Positions 9,116 to 19,045 of a DNA stretch of 24,403 bases are shown in pieces. The DNA is taken from assembly GCA_001931875.2 (NCBI GenBank), contig MSJH02000008.1, positions 1-24,403 of the forward strand. Reading direction: 5' to 3'. The translations under genes were made by a program, and so were the position numbers. Position 1 is the stretch's first letter. Each line of letters begins with the position of its first letter. The notes beneath the pieces are model-generated. The model was not told where the DNA came from. It worked only from the letters and a program-made list of their open reading frames with translations, and did not search any database. Origin of the DNA: Byssochlamys sp. IMV 00236. Its lineage: Eukaryota > Ascomycota > Eurotiomycetes > Eurotiales > Thermoascaceae.

Positions 9116-11728
9116 ATGGAAGTAAATGAGTTCCAATTATGTGGTTTTAGTCAATATAATCATGGCAGTAGTAGTAGTAAGATCATAATGTCTCACTATC
9201 CTTTACTTACTCTCTTTTATAGGAGCTATGCCTTTGAAACAACCACCCAATGCATTTTCAAAGGTAATTCATTATATTTGTGTTCTTTATCTCATTTCTT
9301 TCTTTGTAGTCATTAAAGTCATTCTTCAACAAGCTCAGAAGTGTAAATAGAAATAAAAAGATAATACATAAATGTAGATATTCAATCCATCTTTATAGAT
9401 CCATCAAGGAGTCGATACTCGCGCATCAAATCAACATGATACACATCCTAATCATCATAAGCCGACTCTTGTTCCGTCTCAGTCTCTCTATCTGAAAAGA
9501 AACAATGGACAGTCTCTCGTCAGAGACAAGCGCTCTTTTCGCTATTCACTTGACCTCTCCACTATTTTTGATTCAGACTCAGTAATCCGTCAATGCCAAA
9601 ACAATGCAATAATTGACAATGGTAGCACAAAAAAAGAAAGAAGGAGGAGCAGTCGCCGATCAAGTATTGTTAGTTCCATCTATAGCGTCTTTAATTCTAC
9701 TGAAACCAAAACCTACAGCAGTCAAGGCATGATGGACGAGCCTATATTGGAAGTAAACGAAAACAGGATGGAGAACGACATGGACGGTGCATGCGACTCC
9801 TTGACCAAAGACGTACAAGACAAATTATGGAACGAGGATACATCATTTTGTCCAAAAGAAAAGATATCCGAATGGTTAGGCACAAAGTAAGGAAAATTAA
9901 AAAAAAAAAAAACAAGAGGGGAAATTTGATATGGTCTCTATAGTGAGCCTTTTAGGGCACAGGTGCTAAAGTTGTATATGAAGAACTTTGATTTCACAAA
10001 CAAACAATTGGAGGAAGCATTTCGTATATTATGCTCCAAGCTATACTTTAAAGCAGAATCTCAGCAGTTGGATAGGATCATTGAAGCCTTTGCGAACCGA
10101 TTTTATGATTGTAATCCTACAACCATCTTTCATTCCGTCGATATCATTCACACTGTTTCCTATTCTCTGCTTTTGTTAAATACCGATCTGCATGTGGTCT
10201 CGGACCAAGGGAGTAAAATGACAAGATCAAGTTTTGTTAAAAACACGATGGACACTGTACAATCCCTAAGATTCCCTCATTTACACAGTCAACGAAAGCG
10301 TGTTGGCAGTTTTAGTAGTTCTGATTCATGCTCCATGAGAAGGAGAAGTGTCAGTATATCTTCCCCTTCTTTTGGAAGTCAAAGTTTCAAAAGCATCATG
10401 GACGATCCCAGTTCTCACTCATTTAGTAATAATGGCACATTGTTTCAAAAATTGGATACACTTAAATCAAATATATCTTGGAAGAGCAGTACAAGCAGCT
10501 ATCATAGATCTACTCAAGATGGATTGACTCGAATGCAAAAGACATGGTTGTCGGATATTGAAGCTCTTTTGAAGGTAATTCATTGTTCCTAACTTGCACT
10601 CCTTTGAAGTTCTTTTAATTAATTATAACTTTATAGGACATGTACAATTCAATCAAGACACAAAGCATCAGTCAAGCAGATATTACGGAAAGTGAACAAA
10701 CAGCAAACTATCAAATTTACAGATCAAAGACGTTACCAAACGATGAAGAACGTAGAGCATTTCGAAGAAGGAGAGGACACTCTGTCATCAGTGAGAAATT
10801 TGCTGCCTTTAATGAATTGCCTCCTCAGAGGAGACTGACAGAACCATCACCCATCGTACATCCCATCGCTTTCCAGAACTGCAAGCAAGGAATTGTTATG
10901 CGAAAGCATGTCATGGAGACGACGGACAAGAAGGCCAAACATCGACAATGGCAACTATGTTATCTGATGATGACTGAAACGGAGATGGTGATGTATAAGC
11001 CCATACAAAAAAACGATACCAAAGGCAAGAAACGAAAAAGCATGAGCTTATGGGCCAAAGCAGCTAGTACACCCTTCTCCTTGCAAGAAGTCATTAGTAA
11101 TGATACAAACGAATGGCATCCCGACTTGAGCCAGCCTCCCATGGATGTTGTTCAACTTCACCACTGCTATGCAACAAGCACCTTGCCACTTGGTTGGAAC
11201 GGGAACCGACCTCATGTATTTCGTGTTGAAACGGCAGAAGGCGGTCTTTGGTTGTTTGAATCCACTGATGTATTTGCCAAACAGGCCTGGGTGGAATCTA
11301 TCAATCTGACTGCGGCTACCATCAGTAAACCACCTATTCAGGGAGCTGTCTGTAACATTGATTATGGCTGGGGAACCAGAGGTGTGACGATTACTCATAT
11401 TCCTGTTTGGTATCCACCTACACCATGCATGATTAAAAGTAATCGGACTTTGGAAGAGCAATATCAGGACTTGGAGACTCAGATAAAGACACTCATGCAA
11501 GAATTAAACCAACACCGTTCATTAAAACCTTGTGTTGATAAAAAGGTGAGCTCTTCTTTTTTTTTGTCATAGCATATGTATAATAATACTCCATTTTAGT
11601 CAATCACGCCTGCAGGAAACCAAGCTCAAGCACTAACCAACTGGAATAAAAAATTACAAAACATCACACAAGAATTGTTCAAGTATAGGTGCTACAGAGA
11701 TGTTCTCAGGCAAAAGATTACTGTGTAA
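9116..11728 (+). CDS. EFA6/PSD-like Arf guanine-nucleotide exchange factor (Sec7 + PH), about 763 aa
   Basis: Exons 9116-9176, 9223-9263, 9310-9342, 9399-9886, 9944-10574, 10637-11545, 11600-11728; all GT-AG with matching phases. The Sec7 domain begins KISEWLGTNEPFR and continues as VLKLYMKNFDFTNKQLEEAF. The region around the catalytic glutamic finger reads FKAESQQLDRI (Glu near residue 246) and the second signature SLLLLNTDLH is intact. A Ser-rich insert follows, then a PH domain (about 501-647) of the EFA6 type, with HVFRVETAEG, WVESINLTAA and ISKPPIQGAV. The C-terminus is a helical, likely coiled-coil tail. Sec7 proteins of this type load GTP on Arf6-class GTPases at the plasma membrane (family knowledge). 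The start at 9116 is preferred because its 46-nt intron (GTAAGA...TTATAG) preserves frame into the downstream ATG at 9228, which is the alternative start. Confidence 0.85.
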
Positions 11729-11863
11729 ATCTCATTCAGATTGCTTGCTGGTTCACGCATTCTATTTTATTTTTTTAATTTCTCATTATACTTGCTTATT
11801 TTGTAAAAGGCTCCTTTATTTCTATATTTAAAAAAAAGGAGACATATTACATCTAATGTTTAA

Positions 11864-11869
11864 AATAAA
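11864..11869 (+). terminator. Candidate polyadenylation signal of the Sec7/PH gene
   Basis: AATAAA lies 136 bp past the stop of the exchange-factor gene and only 14 bp before the stop codon of the convergent small secreted-protein gene. The two 3' ends therefore probably overlap. TTTATT hexamers at 11766-11771 and about 11815 could serve the opposite strand. Confidence 0.45.
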
Positions 11870-11882
11870 ATTAATCCCATTA

Positions 11883-12350
11883 TTATACTCTGCAATGAGA
11901 AATATATATGCAAAAAGACAAAAGAAGCCAAGATAGAGTCTGCTTGGGTGCACTAGAGACGTGCAAGTGACCGTACTTGCCAATTGTGTCGTCTGGGAGA
12001 GGAGCCGATTGTGATGGACGCATACTAGACACTGCAGATATGTTTAAACCTTTTGTGTGAGTTGGATAATGTGTAAATATAAAGGATGTTGGCGAAGGTG
12101 ATAGATAAGAAAGGGTAAATGTCACTGACCCATTCACCATGGTTGTCATGTTGCGAACATCGCTAGACTCTCCACTGATGTTGTATACAAGAGGCGTAGG
12201 TGTCACTCCATCAACATTGGAAATATTGAATGACGTGAAAACGTTATGAATTGGTACAGTTGTTGTCGGCACATGAGCTGAGAGCGTTTCTTGTGCTGAA
12301 ATGCACCAGAAAAGCAATAATAAAGAGATAGACAAGCCAAGAGGTTTCAT
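11883..12350 (-). CDS. Small secreted Ser/Thr-rich glycoprotein, probably GPI-anchored, 155 aa
   Basis: Single-exon gene of unknown family. The N-terminus is a clear signal peptide (MKPLGLSISLLLLFWCISA, likely cleavage after Ala19). The body is rich in Ser, Thr and Pro with five N-glycosylation sequons (NIS at three places, NMT and NGS) and no repeated cysteine pattern. The C-terminus ends in a hydrophobic stretch (SWLLLSFCIYI) preceded by small residues (SSA), as in GPI-anchor signals, though the last residues HCRV are more polar than usual. It is most likely a wall or plasma-membrane surface protein (inference). It is convergent with the Sec7/PH gene, with 154 bp between stops. Confidence 0.6.
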   Translation of the reverse strand: MKPLGLSISLLLLFWCISAQETLSAHVPTTTVPIHNVFTSFNISNVDGVTPTPLVYNISGESSDVRNMTTMVNGSVTFTLSYLSPSPTSFIFTHYPTHTKGLNISAVSSMRPSQSAPLPDDTIGKYGHLHVSSAPKQTLSWLLLSFCIYISHCRV

Positions 12351-12639
12351 TAAATGGATAATAATTTTTAAAAACTAACCATGATTGAGAAAAAGGAAAC
12401 AAAAAGACACTCAACCCCAAATAATAAAATTTAAGGAGCAAAGTGAAAACATCCCTCGAAAAAAGGAGAGAGAGAGAGAGAGAGAAAACAAGAAGCTAGT
12501 TTTATCCTGAAACAATGCTTAGAAAACAAGGTAAAGTATACTGTGTTAAATTCGAGATAAACAAAGAGGTATCATATTTTAAACTGAATTTGCATTCCCC
12601 CTCTCTGATCAATAAAGAGGGTAAACAGACATAGTGTTA
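12351..12639. repeat. Spacer with (AG)n microsatellite
   Basis: This interval lies between two minus-strand genes and contains an uninterrupted AG dinucleotide run at about 12465-12484. No gene was recognised. A short frame here is an upstream shadow of the secreted-protein gene. Confidence 0.6.
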
Positions 12640-13587
12640 TTATTTGTACTTTTGTGCAGCGGCCCAGTCAACAAGGGGGCTTGCCAGAAGTTTTGCCCAA
12701 AGAGCCGAGTAACCAAACCAAGAAGGTATATATATTTCTCGTTCACGTAGATCAGACGCTTGAATGATACGATGAGCTACAGAACCAGCAGATAGTTTGT
12801 TCTTTTTTGACCCAGATATGGTTCCTTGTCCAAGTGACTTATCAACAGCAGACTGTCTCAGGTCAGTATCAACCGTACCTGGGCAAATCAGTCCGATATG
12901 TACCCCCAATGGACGTAATTCGACTCTGATGGAGTCAAAGAAACCGTGTAAAGCATGTTTAGATCCCGCATAAAGAGATCGTGTAGGAGCACCAACTTTT
13001 CCCGCCATAGATGAAACGACCAAGTAGTTGGGTGCAGCAGATGATTTAATCAACATTGGCAAGAATAACCTTGCAGTCCACACTGCTGCATAATAATTGA
13101 TTTTAGTAATCGTGTCAAGCGCTTGACCAAGAGCATTCTTTTCAGTTGGCCTTTCTGTCACTGTCTTTGATTTAACATCTACTTGGATACCACAGGATTC
13201 AAGGAAAGGTCGAACAGATATCATGCCTGCACAATATATGACTGTATCAACTCCTTGTAGCTTTTCTCTTGTAAAACTTGCTAGCTTTTCCAAATCATTT
13301 TCTACTGTCACGTCACCTGTCATATAATACACTGCAGAGGCTCCCTTTTGTTCACATTCCTTTTGAAGATCTTCAAGTAAATTGACTCGACGAGCAAATA
13401 GAATGAGTTTGGCACCACGAGATGCATATTGTAAAGCGCATTCTTTTCCGATTCCAGACGAGCAACCTAAAATCACGACTCGTTCACCTGCTGGCTTGAT
13501 CAGTCTTTTACGGTTATTTAGTCTTTTTCTTAGTAACAAGTAATGACTAAAGACTATGGTTGCAATTGCCAATAATATTTTTTGCAT
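12640..13587 (-). CDS. Membrane-anchored classical short-chain dehydrogenase/reductase, DHRS7B-like, 315 aa
   Basis: Single-exon NAD(P)-dependent oxidoreductase. An N-terminal hydrophobic segment (about residues 3-19) followed by a basic RKRLNNRKR stretch suggests an ER or peroxisome membrane anchor with the catalytic domain in the cytosol. The Rossmann nucleotide motif is GCSSGIG at 41-47, where the usual leading Thr is Leu. The catalytic set is present: Asn164, Ser193, and Tyr206-x3-Lys210 in SLYAGSKHALHGFFDS, followed by the CPGTVDTDL motif. A short insert at about 131-155 lengthens the region before the active site. The substrate is unknown; related enzymes act on lipids, retinoids or steroids. 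The start at 13587 was chosen because it gives the anchor directly; an in-frame ATG at 13659 would add 24 residues. Confidence 0.85.
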   Translation of the reverse strand: MQKILLAIATIVFSHYLLLRKRLNNRKRLIKPAGERVVILGCSSGIGKECALQYASRGAKLILFARRVNLLEDLQKECEQKGASAVYYMTGDVTVENDLEKLASFTREKLQGVDTVIYCAGMISVRPFLESCGIQVDVKSKTVTERPTEKNALGQALDTITKINYYAAVWTARLFLPMLIKSSAAPNYLVVSSMAGKVGAPTRSLYAGSKHALHGFFDSIRVELRPLGVHIGLICPGTVDTDLRQSAVDKSLGQGTISGSKKNKLSAGSVAHRIIQASDLREREIYIPSWFGYSALWAKLLASPLVDWAAAQKYK

Positions 13588-13974
13588 TATGAAAGAAAGA
13601 ACTTTTTTAAAAAAAAAAATAGTATGCTTGATATAGGTTTCTTTTGACTTGTGTAACATTTTTCAAACTAGGAAAAAGTGCATAGATTTCAACTCATTTT
13701 TATATATGCAAATGCATATAATATGTTCAATAGTCAATCCAGTATATATATAATATGCTGTTGATTTAGCAGAAAGAAGAGCAAAAGAGAGAGAGAGAAA
13801 GAGAGCTTTGGATAAGGTAAAACGGATGATGAATAATGTATATAAATTATCATATGCTTTAAAGAAGAACAATGTGTAATTGAAAAAGAATATATTTAAG
13901 GTGATATATTGGATACATGATTATTTAGACTAGAGAGAATAAGCTCATCAAAGCTATTATAGATCTTTATTCTT
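13588..13974. other. Intergenic stretch between dehydrogenase promoter and glycosylase 3' end
   Basis: The part next to 13588 is the upstream region of the minus-strand dehydrogenase gene and includes an A10 run near 13609-13619 and an AG-rich tract at about 13785-13805. TTTATT at 13967-13972, read on the minus strand as AATAAA, lies two bases after the stop of the glycosylase gene and may be its polyadenylation signal. No gene was seen. Confidence 0.5.
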
Positions 13975-15226
13975 CACTTTATTATTTCTAAAGTTGTATC
14001 TTGAATGAGTACGTGTTTTGATCTTGATGTATTCTGTTTTAATCTCGTCTTGTTCTTCATCTTCTTTAACTGTTGTACGTCTTTTTTTCTTGGTTATCTT
14101 TGTGGTTGTAGTAGTAACCGTAGCCTTAGTTACTTTTGTCTTTCGTAAGATTTGCTTTGTTGGAACGAACGCAGATGTTCTACCGCCAACCTAAATAAAA
14201 AAAAAAGGTTACTATTCAATACATTAAACCTTTATGGGATAGTACAGTTTCAAATTTCAAGACTTGCCCATTAGGCAATACACCCTTTCCAGTTCCTTTC
14301 CCCTTATTCCAGCGATATTTCATCAACCAATTGCCTGGAAACTTTGAATCATCCCCCTCAGCAGCCACTGCAGTCTCACACACGTACTTCATCTTGTCAT
14401 AGAGCAGCTGCAGTTCATCTGTGGTTAGTGTGTTCGAATACTGAGCAGGATGTATCTCTGCCTGATATAGTATTTCATCCGCCACCCAGTTACCGACACC
14501 AGCAGAAAATGACTGGTCCAACAAGAGAGCCTTGATGGGCACAGATCTCTTGAGAACCAGCTTTGAAAAGTCATCAAAGGGTGGTAAGTTCAGTACAGGG
14601 TCAAACCCTAACTTACTGATCGGTTCGGCATTTAATGGATCTCCTTCCACCAATCTTAACCTTCCGAGTCTTCTTGGATCCTTGAATCCAAAATTAATCA
14701 CCTTTTTTGTAATAGGATGCTCAAAGGTGATCAAAAGCTTCCAAAATCGAGGCGGCCATTCTTTTTCTTCATGTTCAAACTACTTGTGTTAAAAAGAGAT
14801 CAATAGACACACTGTCGAAAATACACTTACACGAATGCCTCCTGTCATGCCAAGATGCGCAACAATGTGTGGCCCTTTGTCAAATACTGAGAGGATATCA
14901 GAACTGAACTTTATTAATGGATGGACTTACATAACACAAAATATTTCCCCCATCGTTTAGTATCAGCTAATGTCTTATTCATGATACTTTTTGAAAAATC
15001 ATCAGAGGATATCTCATGGTATACTAGTGTATCATCAACCTATGTTGCATTAAGTGATAACTGTGTCTTGGTAAAGTCAATAGCTTACAGTTTCTACGTT
15101 GATAACTTTATATTCTATCAATTGTCTATGAATCCTAAGTCTTGCACTTTCTACCTAAGTAGTTATATTCTTTAGCCCATATCAAAAATGAGTCAATAAT
15201 AAATATACTTCTGCAATTTCAGGCAT
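13975..15226 (-). CDS. fpg: Formamidopyrimidine-DNA glycosylase (Fpg/MutM family), 332 aa
   Basis: Exons 15226-15209, 15154-15089, 15039-14931, 14886-14831, 14779-14246, 14190-13975; phases match throughout. The first exon is only 18 nt and encodes MPEIAE, which gives the family's catalytic N-terminal Pro2 and Glu3. Further hallmarks are RWGKYFVL with the conserved Lys, VAHLGMTGGIR, DPRRLGRLRL, and the helix-two-turn-helix region IKALLLDQSFSAGVGNWVADEILYQ written here across residues of exon 5. The end reads FETVGGRTSAFVPTKQ and lacks the four-cysteine zinc finger of bacterial enzymes, as in plant and fungal Fpg. The enzyme removes oxidised purines and nicks the strand in base-excision repair (family knowledge). 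A Lys/Thr-rich tail (KKKRR) may act in nuclear targeting or DNA binding. The last intron has a weaker donor, GTACTA. Confidence 0.9.
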
Positions 15227-15943
15227 GGTTTTATCAATTTATGAAGAAGAAAAAAAGAGTTGCATTTCTACTGCGTAAATTGACATGACACTTTTATTCG
15301 GGCAAATGGAAATTAAAATTCAGATGATCTTCTTACAGAGGAAATTACGACAGTTGTCAAAGAGAAGTACGGTTAAATAATCTATATTTACAATTAAAAC
15401 TTCAAATAGTAATATATCTTCTTCGCCCGAGGTAATTGACGCAATGATGTGAGGGACTGGGTTGTTGAATAAGTCATTGACTCGTGTTTCGCTGTTGCAA
15501 CAAACTCCTCCATGCGTCTTTGGCGGTATAAAATGCGAGCGGAATTGGGATTGATGGCAATACCAGCGTCTTGAGGTTTGTTTCCCCGTGAATATCGATG
15601 GCCGTGCTACGACAGTACGCTTCTGCTGCGATTGTAAATACTGTTTCTTCATCAATAATGATAGCACCTGAGTGCAACATCGTAACAGCATGTAAGAGCG
15701 ATGGTGAAAGGGAAACACTACGCACACCAGAAGTTAGACTAATTCTATGGGAGTTACCTCTACCCAACAAAACTTTTCATCGTCTTTATTTGTTTCTTTT
15801 TCAAAAAGAAGGAAATGTTGTTATTTATTTATTCATTCTAATTTTATGTTGTCAGTTGATCAAAAAAGACCACTTATGATACTTTCTGTTGTAATTTCAA
15901 ATGGCGGAGAAGAGTTGGCACCTTGATCTGACTGCAGTTAAAT

Positions 15944-15976
<33 letters not shown>

Positions 15977-15989
15977 CTTTAGTGTTGAC
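15227..15989. other. Spacer between glycosylase and methyltransferase genes, with a coding-like minus-strand frame
   Basis: This 763-bp spacer holds the divergent 5' regions of two genes. On the minus strand, 15680-15474 is an ATG-initiated 68-codon frame, open further upstream to 15770, whose composition is coding-like and whose sequence includes AIDIHGETNLKTL. GETNLK also occurs in P4-type lipid flippases, but the surrounding family residues (for example PAD) are absent, so I do not assign it. It may be a small gene or a decayed exon. Confidence 0.3.
15945..15976 (+). repeat. Homopolymer T32 tract just upstream of the methyltransferase start
   Basis: Thirty-two consecutive T are followed by CTTTAG and, nine bases on, the start codon at 15990. 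The tract plus TTTAG resembles an extreme polypyrimidine tract and 3' splice site of a 5'-UTR intron, or a nucleosome-excluding promoter element. Its length is likely variable and prone to sequencing error. Confidence 0.8.
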
Positions 15990-17086
15990 ATGGCGACAGA
16001 CGATTTATGTGATTCAGTAAAAAATCTAAATGTTACAGATAGCAACGAAACACCAATAAAAGAAAAACCCAAGGCTGCCTATGATAAAGCAGCACTCAAA
16101 GAACGCTGGAAGATTTTGGGGAATGAACCGGAACAAAGTAAATTAAAAGGGTTTGAATAAAAGCCGATTCTAAACATTTCATAGACATTCTATCAATGAT
16201 CCGCAAGGCCTGTATGAATACATTTGCTCGAAATGACTTTATGAAGACCTTACAAACCATTAAAGCCAGCTTTGTGCAGCGTGACTATGAAGGTATTTTT
16301 ACAGAGGCCACAAATTTAGAAGTCTATGCAGCCGCTTATGTTCCTGGCAGAGCGTTGTGCTATTACGAAATTTTTACTCGACCTCAACTATTGAAATTCT
16401 TGATGAAACGTAGCCAACTATATTGTGTTGGCTCTGGTTCCGGCTCAGAATTAGCTGCAATTGCTGCTGCCATGACAAGAGTGCCTGCTGAACGACAGAA
16501 AGTGAAACTCGTGATGCAGGATATTGGTGATTATGAAAGTGTGCTAGCATCGTTTGAAAATACAATACGAGAGAAATGGTCCATTTCAGAGGAACAACTG
16601 GAGTGTACCTATGAAAAAGGAGATGTACTGGATCCAAACAACGCCGTCATTCAACAAAGACTGGCACAGGCAGATTTGATCACATTTATGTTTGTCATGA
16701 ATGAATTATTTGTCAAGAAGGCAGCTGCACTCGCATTAATAAAGACAATGGTTCAATCCATGAAAAAGGGAGCGCACTTACTGGTATAGTGACCAAATAT
16801 GGTTATAGCTCGAGGGAATTAACTTCATTTCACAGGTAGTCGAATCCGCAGGATCTTTCTCACACCTAAAAGTAGGCAATAAATTATACATGGTATATAT
16901 GCTATTGGATGCTATACAAGATTTAGAACTGGTGATTGGAGAAGATTCTCGCTGGTATCGGTACGTTGCTCTATACACACTATCTCTCACTATACTGATA
17001 TACTATATAGTCACCCTGATCATATCAAATATCCTATTGATGTACAGAATATGAGATACTTTATACGTTTATACAAAAAGAAATGA
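15990..17086 (+). CDS. bmt6: 25S rRNA uridine methyltransferase, Bmt6-like (Methyltransf_34), 315 aa
   Basis: Exons 15990-16137, 16185-16783, 16836-16960, 17011-17086. After an acidic/Lys-rich N-terminus comes the family's helical block FMKTLQTIKASFVQRDYEGIF, then YVPGRALCYYEIF, then the S-adenosylmethionine-binding glycine motif CVGSGSGSELAA (about 130-141). Further on are VMQDIGDY, the acidic end of a Rossmann strand, and DLITFMFVMNELF. After the splice the typical C-terminal VVESAGSFSHLKVG and YMVYMLLDAI follow. Bmt6 of yeast methylates N3 of a uridine in the large-subunit rRNA in the nucleus/nucleolus (family knowledge). The frame shows no damage. The family call rests on remembered motifs; a related SAM methyltransferase is possible. 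Confidence 0.8.
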
Positions 17087-17199
17087 GTGTAACAGTTTAA
17101 AAAATTGATTCTATCCCCGATCAGGGTATTTTTTTTTTTTCAAGTATATATTTTAGTAATGTGGGTTATTGTTGTCCCTTTCTTTGTAATAAAACAATA

Positions 17200-17926
17200 A
17201 TGTCTAATAACGCAAACGCACTCCTTGCGTGGTACCTTTCTAACCTTGTCGCTCATCCTTTACGCACAAAAGCATGTACTTCAGGTTTATTATCTGGTCT
17301 CCAAGAACTGACAGCTCAGAAGTTATCTGGGGCAAAGAAACTTGATAAGCGTATTGTACAAATGGCTTGTTATGGTAATAGGAGACATAGAAGGAGTGCA
17401 CGATAGTTATATTTACCATCTACTGTATAGGATTATTCGTTTCAGGCCCACTTAACCATCTTTTGTATGAAATCATGAATAAGGTTTTTGCTGGCAAGAC
17501 AGGGCCCAAAGTAAAGGTGGGTCAGTTGCTTTTCTCAAACTTGATCATTTCCCCAGTCATGAACTCGGGTAAGTTTGTATTTACTTTAAAGATATGAAAA
17601 AATAACATGGACTAGTCTATTTGACCGCCATGGCCGTCCTTGCTGGTATTCACTCTCCTGCCAAATTAAAAGCAACTGTTAAGGCTGGTCTTTTGCCAAT
17701 GCAGAAAGTATCTTGGGTTGTCTCACCATTGACCTTGCTGTTTGCTCAAAACTTCTTACCGCCCACAACTTGGGTACCTTTCTTTAATCTTGTAGCATTT
17801 GGTAAAAGATACATAGACTCATTCGTTATTTCTTACTCATCTTGTGTATTTATAGTATTTGGTACCTACATCAATACCATGGTTAAGCGTAAGCGTATCA
17901 GCGAAGAGGCAGCCAAGAAAGACTAA
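17200..17926 (+). CDS. Mpv17/PMP22 (PXMP2-like) membrane protein, 184 aa
   Basis: Exons 17200-17374, 17446-17568, 17616-17801, 17856-17926, all GT-AG with matching phase. The protein has the four-helix Mpv17/PXMP2 layout: LAWYLSNLVAHPLRTKACTSG at the N-terminus, the conserved YGPLNHLLYE after the first splice, a third segment LTAMAVLAGI, and near the C-terminus PLTLLFAQNFLPPTTWVPFFN. It ends in a Lys/Arg-rich tail (VKRKRISEEAAKKD). Members form channels or pore-like proteins in the peroxisomal or inner mitochondrial membrane; the PXMP2-like first helix favours the peroxisome (inference). The length fits the family (about 180-200 aa). The gene starts 113 bp after the methyltransferase stop on the same strand. 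Confidence 0.85.
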
Positions 17927-18440
17927 AAGAAGTAGAGAGATCATACAAAAATAAAGTCGCAGTTGGGTTGTTAAAAGTGTAAATTATTTCATTTAGGGAA
18001 TAAAATGAAGGAGAGTTTCCTTTATCTCTTACAGCTGTCAAAAAAGCCAAAAGTAATAGAGTTTGGTGAATTTTTAAAACACAAAAGTTTATTTTGATGG
18101 ACCTGTTCTTCTCAAATACTATGTAACAGATTCGGGAAAAGCCCATTTTAAGCTTGTGAGACAGTGACATTAACTTCGCGTAATGTTAAGAGCTATTTCG
18201 CGAAATATACGAGCTAGCCTATATACAGTTAACCTTGAGATAGTGTTCACAATGTCAAAATCTAGGAATATCATTCTTATTTTATACGCAACTTTATAGA
18301 TAATGAAGCATAATGTCACTAAAAAATATAAAAAGAGAAGGCTAATGATAGCTGCATCAGTTTTTGTGGCAATTTGAACAAGAAACTTCAGTTCATATTG
18401 AAAGGAACATCTCCTGTAGATCAAGTGCGGCCCGCTGAAA
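17927..18440. other. Intergenic stretch without a recognised gene
   Basis: AT-rich sequence after the Mpv17-family gene. Two minus-strand frames of 84-90 codons are present but show no coding character or recognisable motif. An AATAAA at about 17950-17956 is placed suitably to end the preceding gene. Confidence 0.4.
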
Positions 18441-18449
18441 GAATACAGG

Positions 18450-18640
18450 AAGAAAAGAAAGACCTATTGCAGAGGGCTTTTCAAAGTAAAAGCTAGTCAC
18501 TTCTTTGTGGATGAATCAGGTTTCAACACTTGTGTGGTACCTGACCAAGCAAGATCAAGAAAAGGAAAATAGCCCGTGTGATTATTAAAAACAAGAGCTA
18601 CCAATATATATTATCCAGAATACTCTGGAGATTAATCATA
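18450..18640 (+). pseudogene. Relic of a Tc1/mariner-type DDE transposase
   Basis: One frame reads FKVKASHFFVDESGFNTC and then ARSRKGK, which matches the block around the second catalytic aspartate of Tc1/mariner-like (DDE) transposases: F-[VI]-D-E-x-G-F-N followed by a basic RSRxG motif. A stop (TAG) follows directly. The similarity resumes in another frame as ARVIIKNKSYQYIL, so there is a small frameshift at about 18569. No terminal repeats or other domains remain. The copy is dead and short. Confidence 0.55.
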
Positions 18641-18942
18641 TCGAAGCAGTTACTGAAAGCTCTGATGTGCTTCAATCAGAAGTACCATCTGAAGCTGGAG
18701 ATAGAACGGATGAGGTGTTGACAAGCATCATGAATGTATGCAGACAAGCTTTAGAAAGCCGTATACATTTAACCTTTGAAATTAACAACAGACTGTTACA
18801 AATATATAATGAACTAAGGCAGTTGTTGTCAGCGAATTTCTTATTTCTTAGCCATACAAGTCAGCCACTCCAAATTTTAAAGTTCAGAAAGGGGGGCAAA
18901 ATAAGTAAACCGTTTCTCGAGTTTCATGTCATTATTTCATGA
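18610..18942 (+). other. Unassigned open frame, possibly an exon or relic
   Basis: From the acceptor-like TTATCCAG at about 18612-18619 the plus-strand frame is open to the stop at 18940-18942. It contains an acidic stretch (EAVTESSDVLQSEVPSEAGD) and then a helical-looking segment (ALESRIHLTFEINNRLLQIY). There is no ATG at its start and I do not recognise it. It directly follows the transposase relic, so it may be part of the same decayed element or the remains of a disrupted gene. Confidence 0.25.
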
Positions 18943-19045
18943 GCTTAAAACGAGTTTCATGCGGTGTTTTAATTAATGTAAATCCCCCAATTTAAGGTCC
19001 TCTTGCTGCGTTCGTTTTCATCACCCTTTTCTTCCTCTTTTAAAC

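Noticed and set aside
11048..11500. Minus-strand frame of 150 codons
   Set aside because: It lies opposite the PH-domain exon of the Sec7/PH gene and is a shadow frame.
13588..13659. Upstream in-frame ATG at 13659 for the dehydrogenase
   Set aside because: It would place a Lys/Phe-rich segment encoded by A/T runs before the membrane anchor. The ATG at 13587 gives a normal anchor and follows a typical leader.
15598..15879. Plus-strand frame of 93 codons
   Set aside because: Antisense of the more coding-like minus-strand frame, without recognisable motifs.
18170..18424. Minus-strand frame of 84 codons
   Set aside because: No motif, no splice partner and AT-driven composition; treated as chance.
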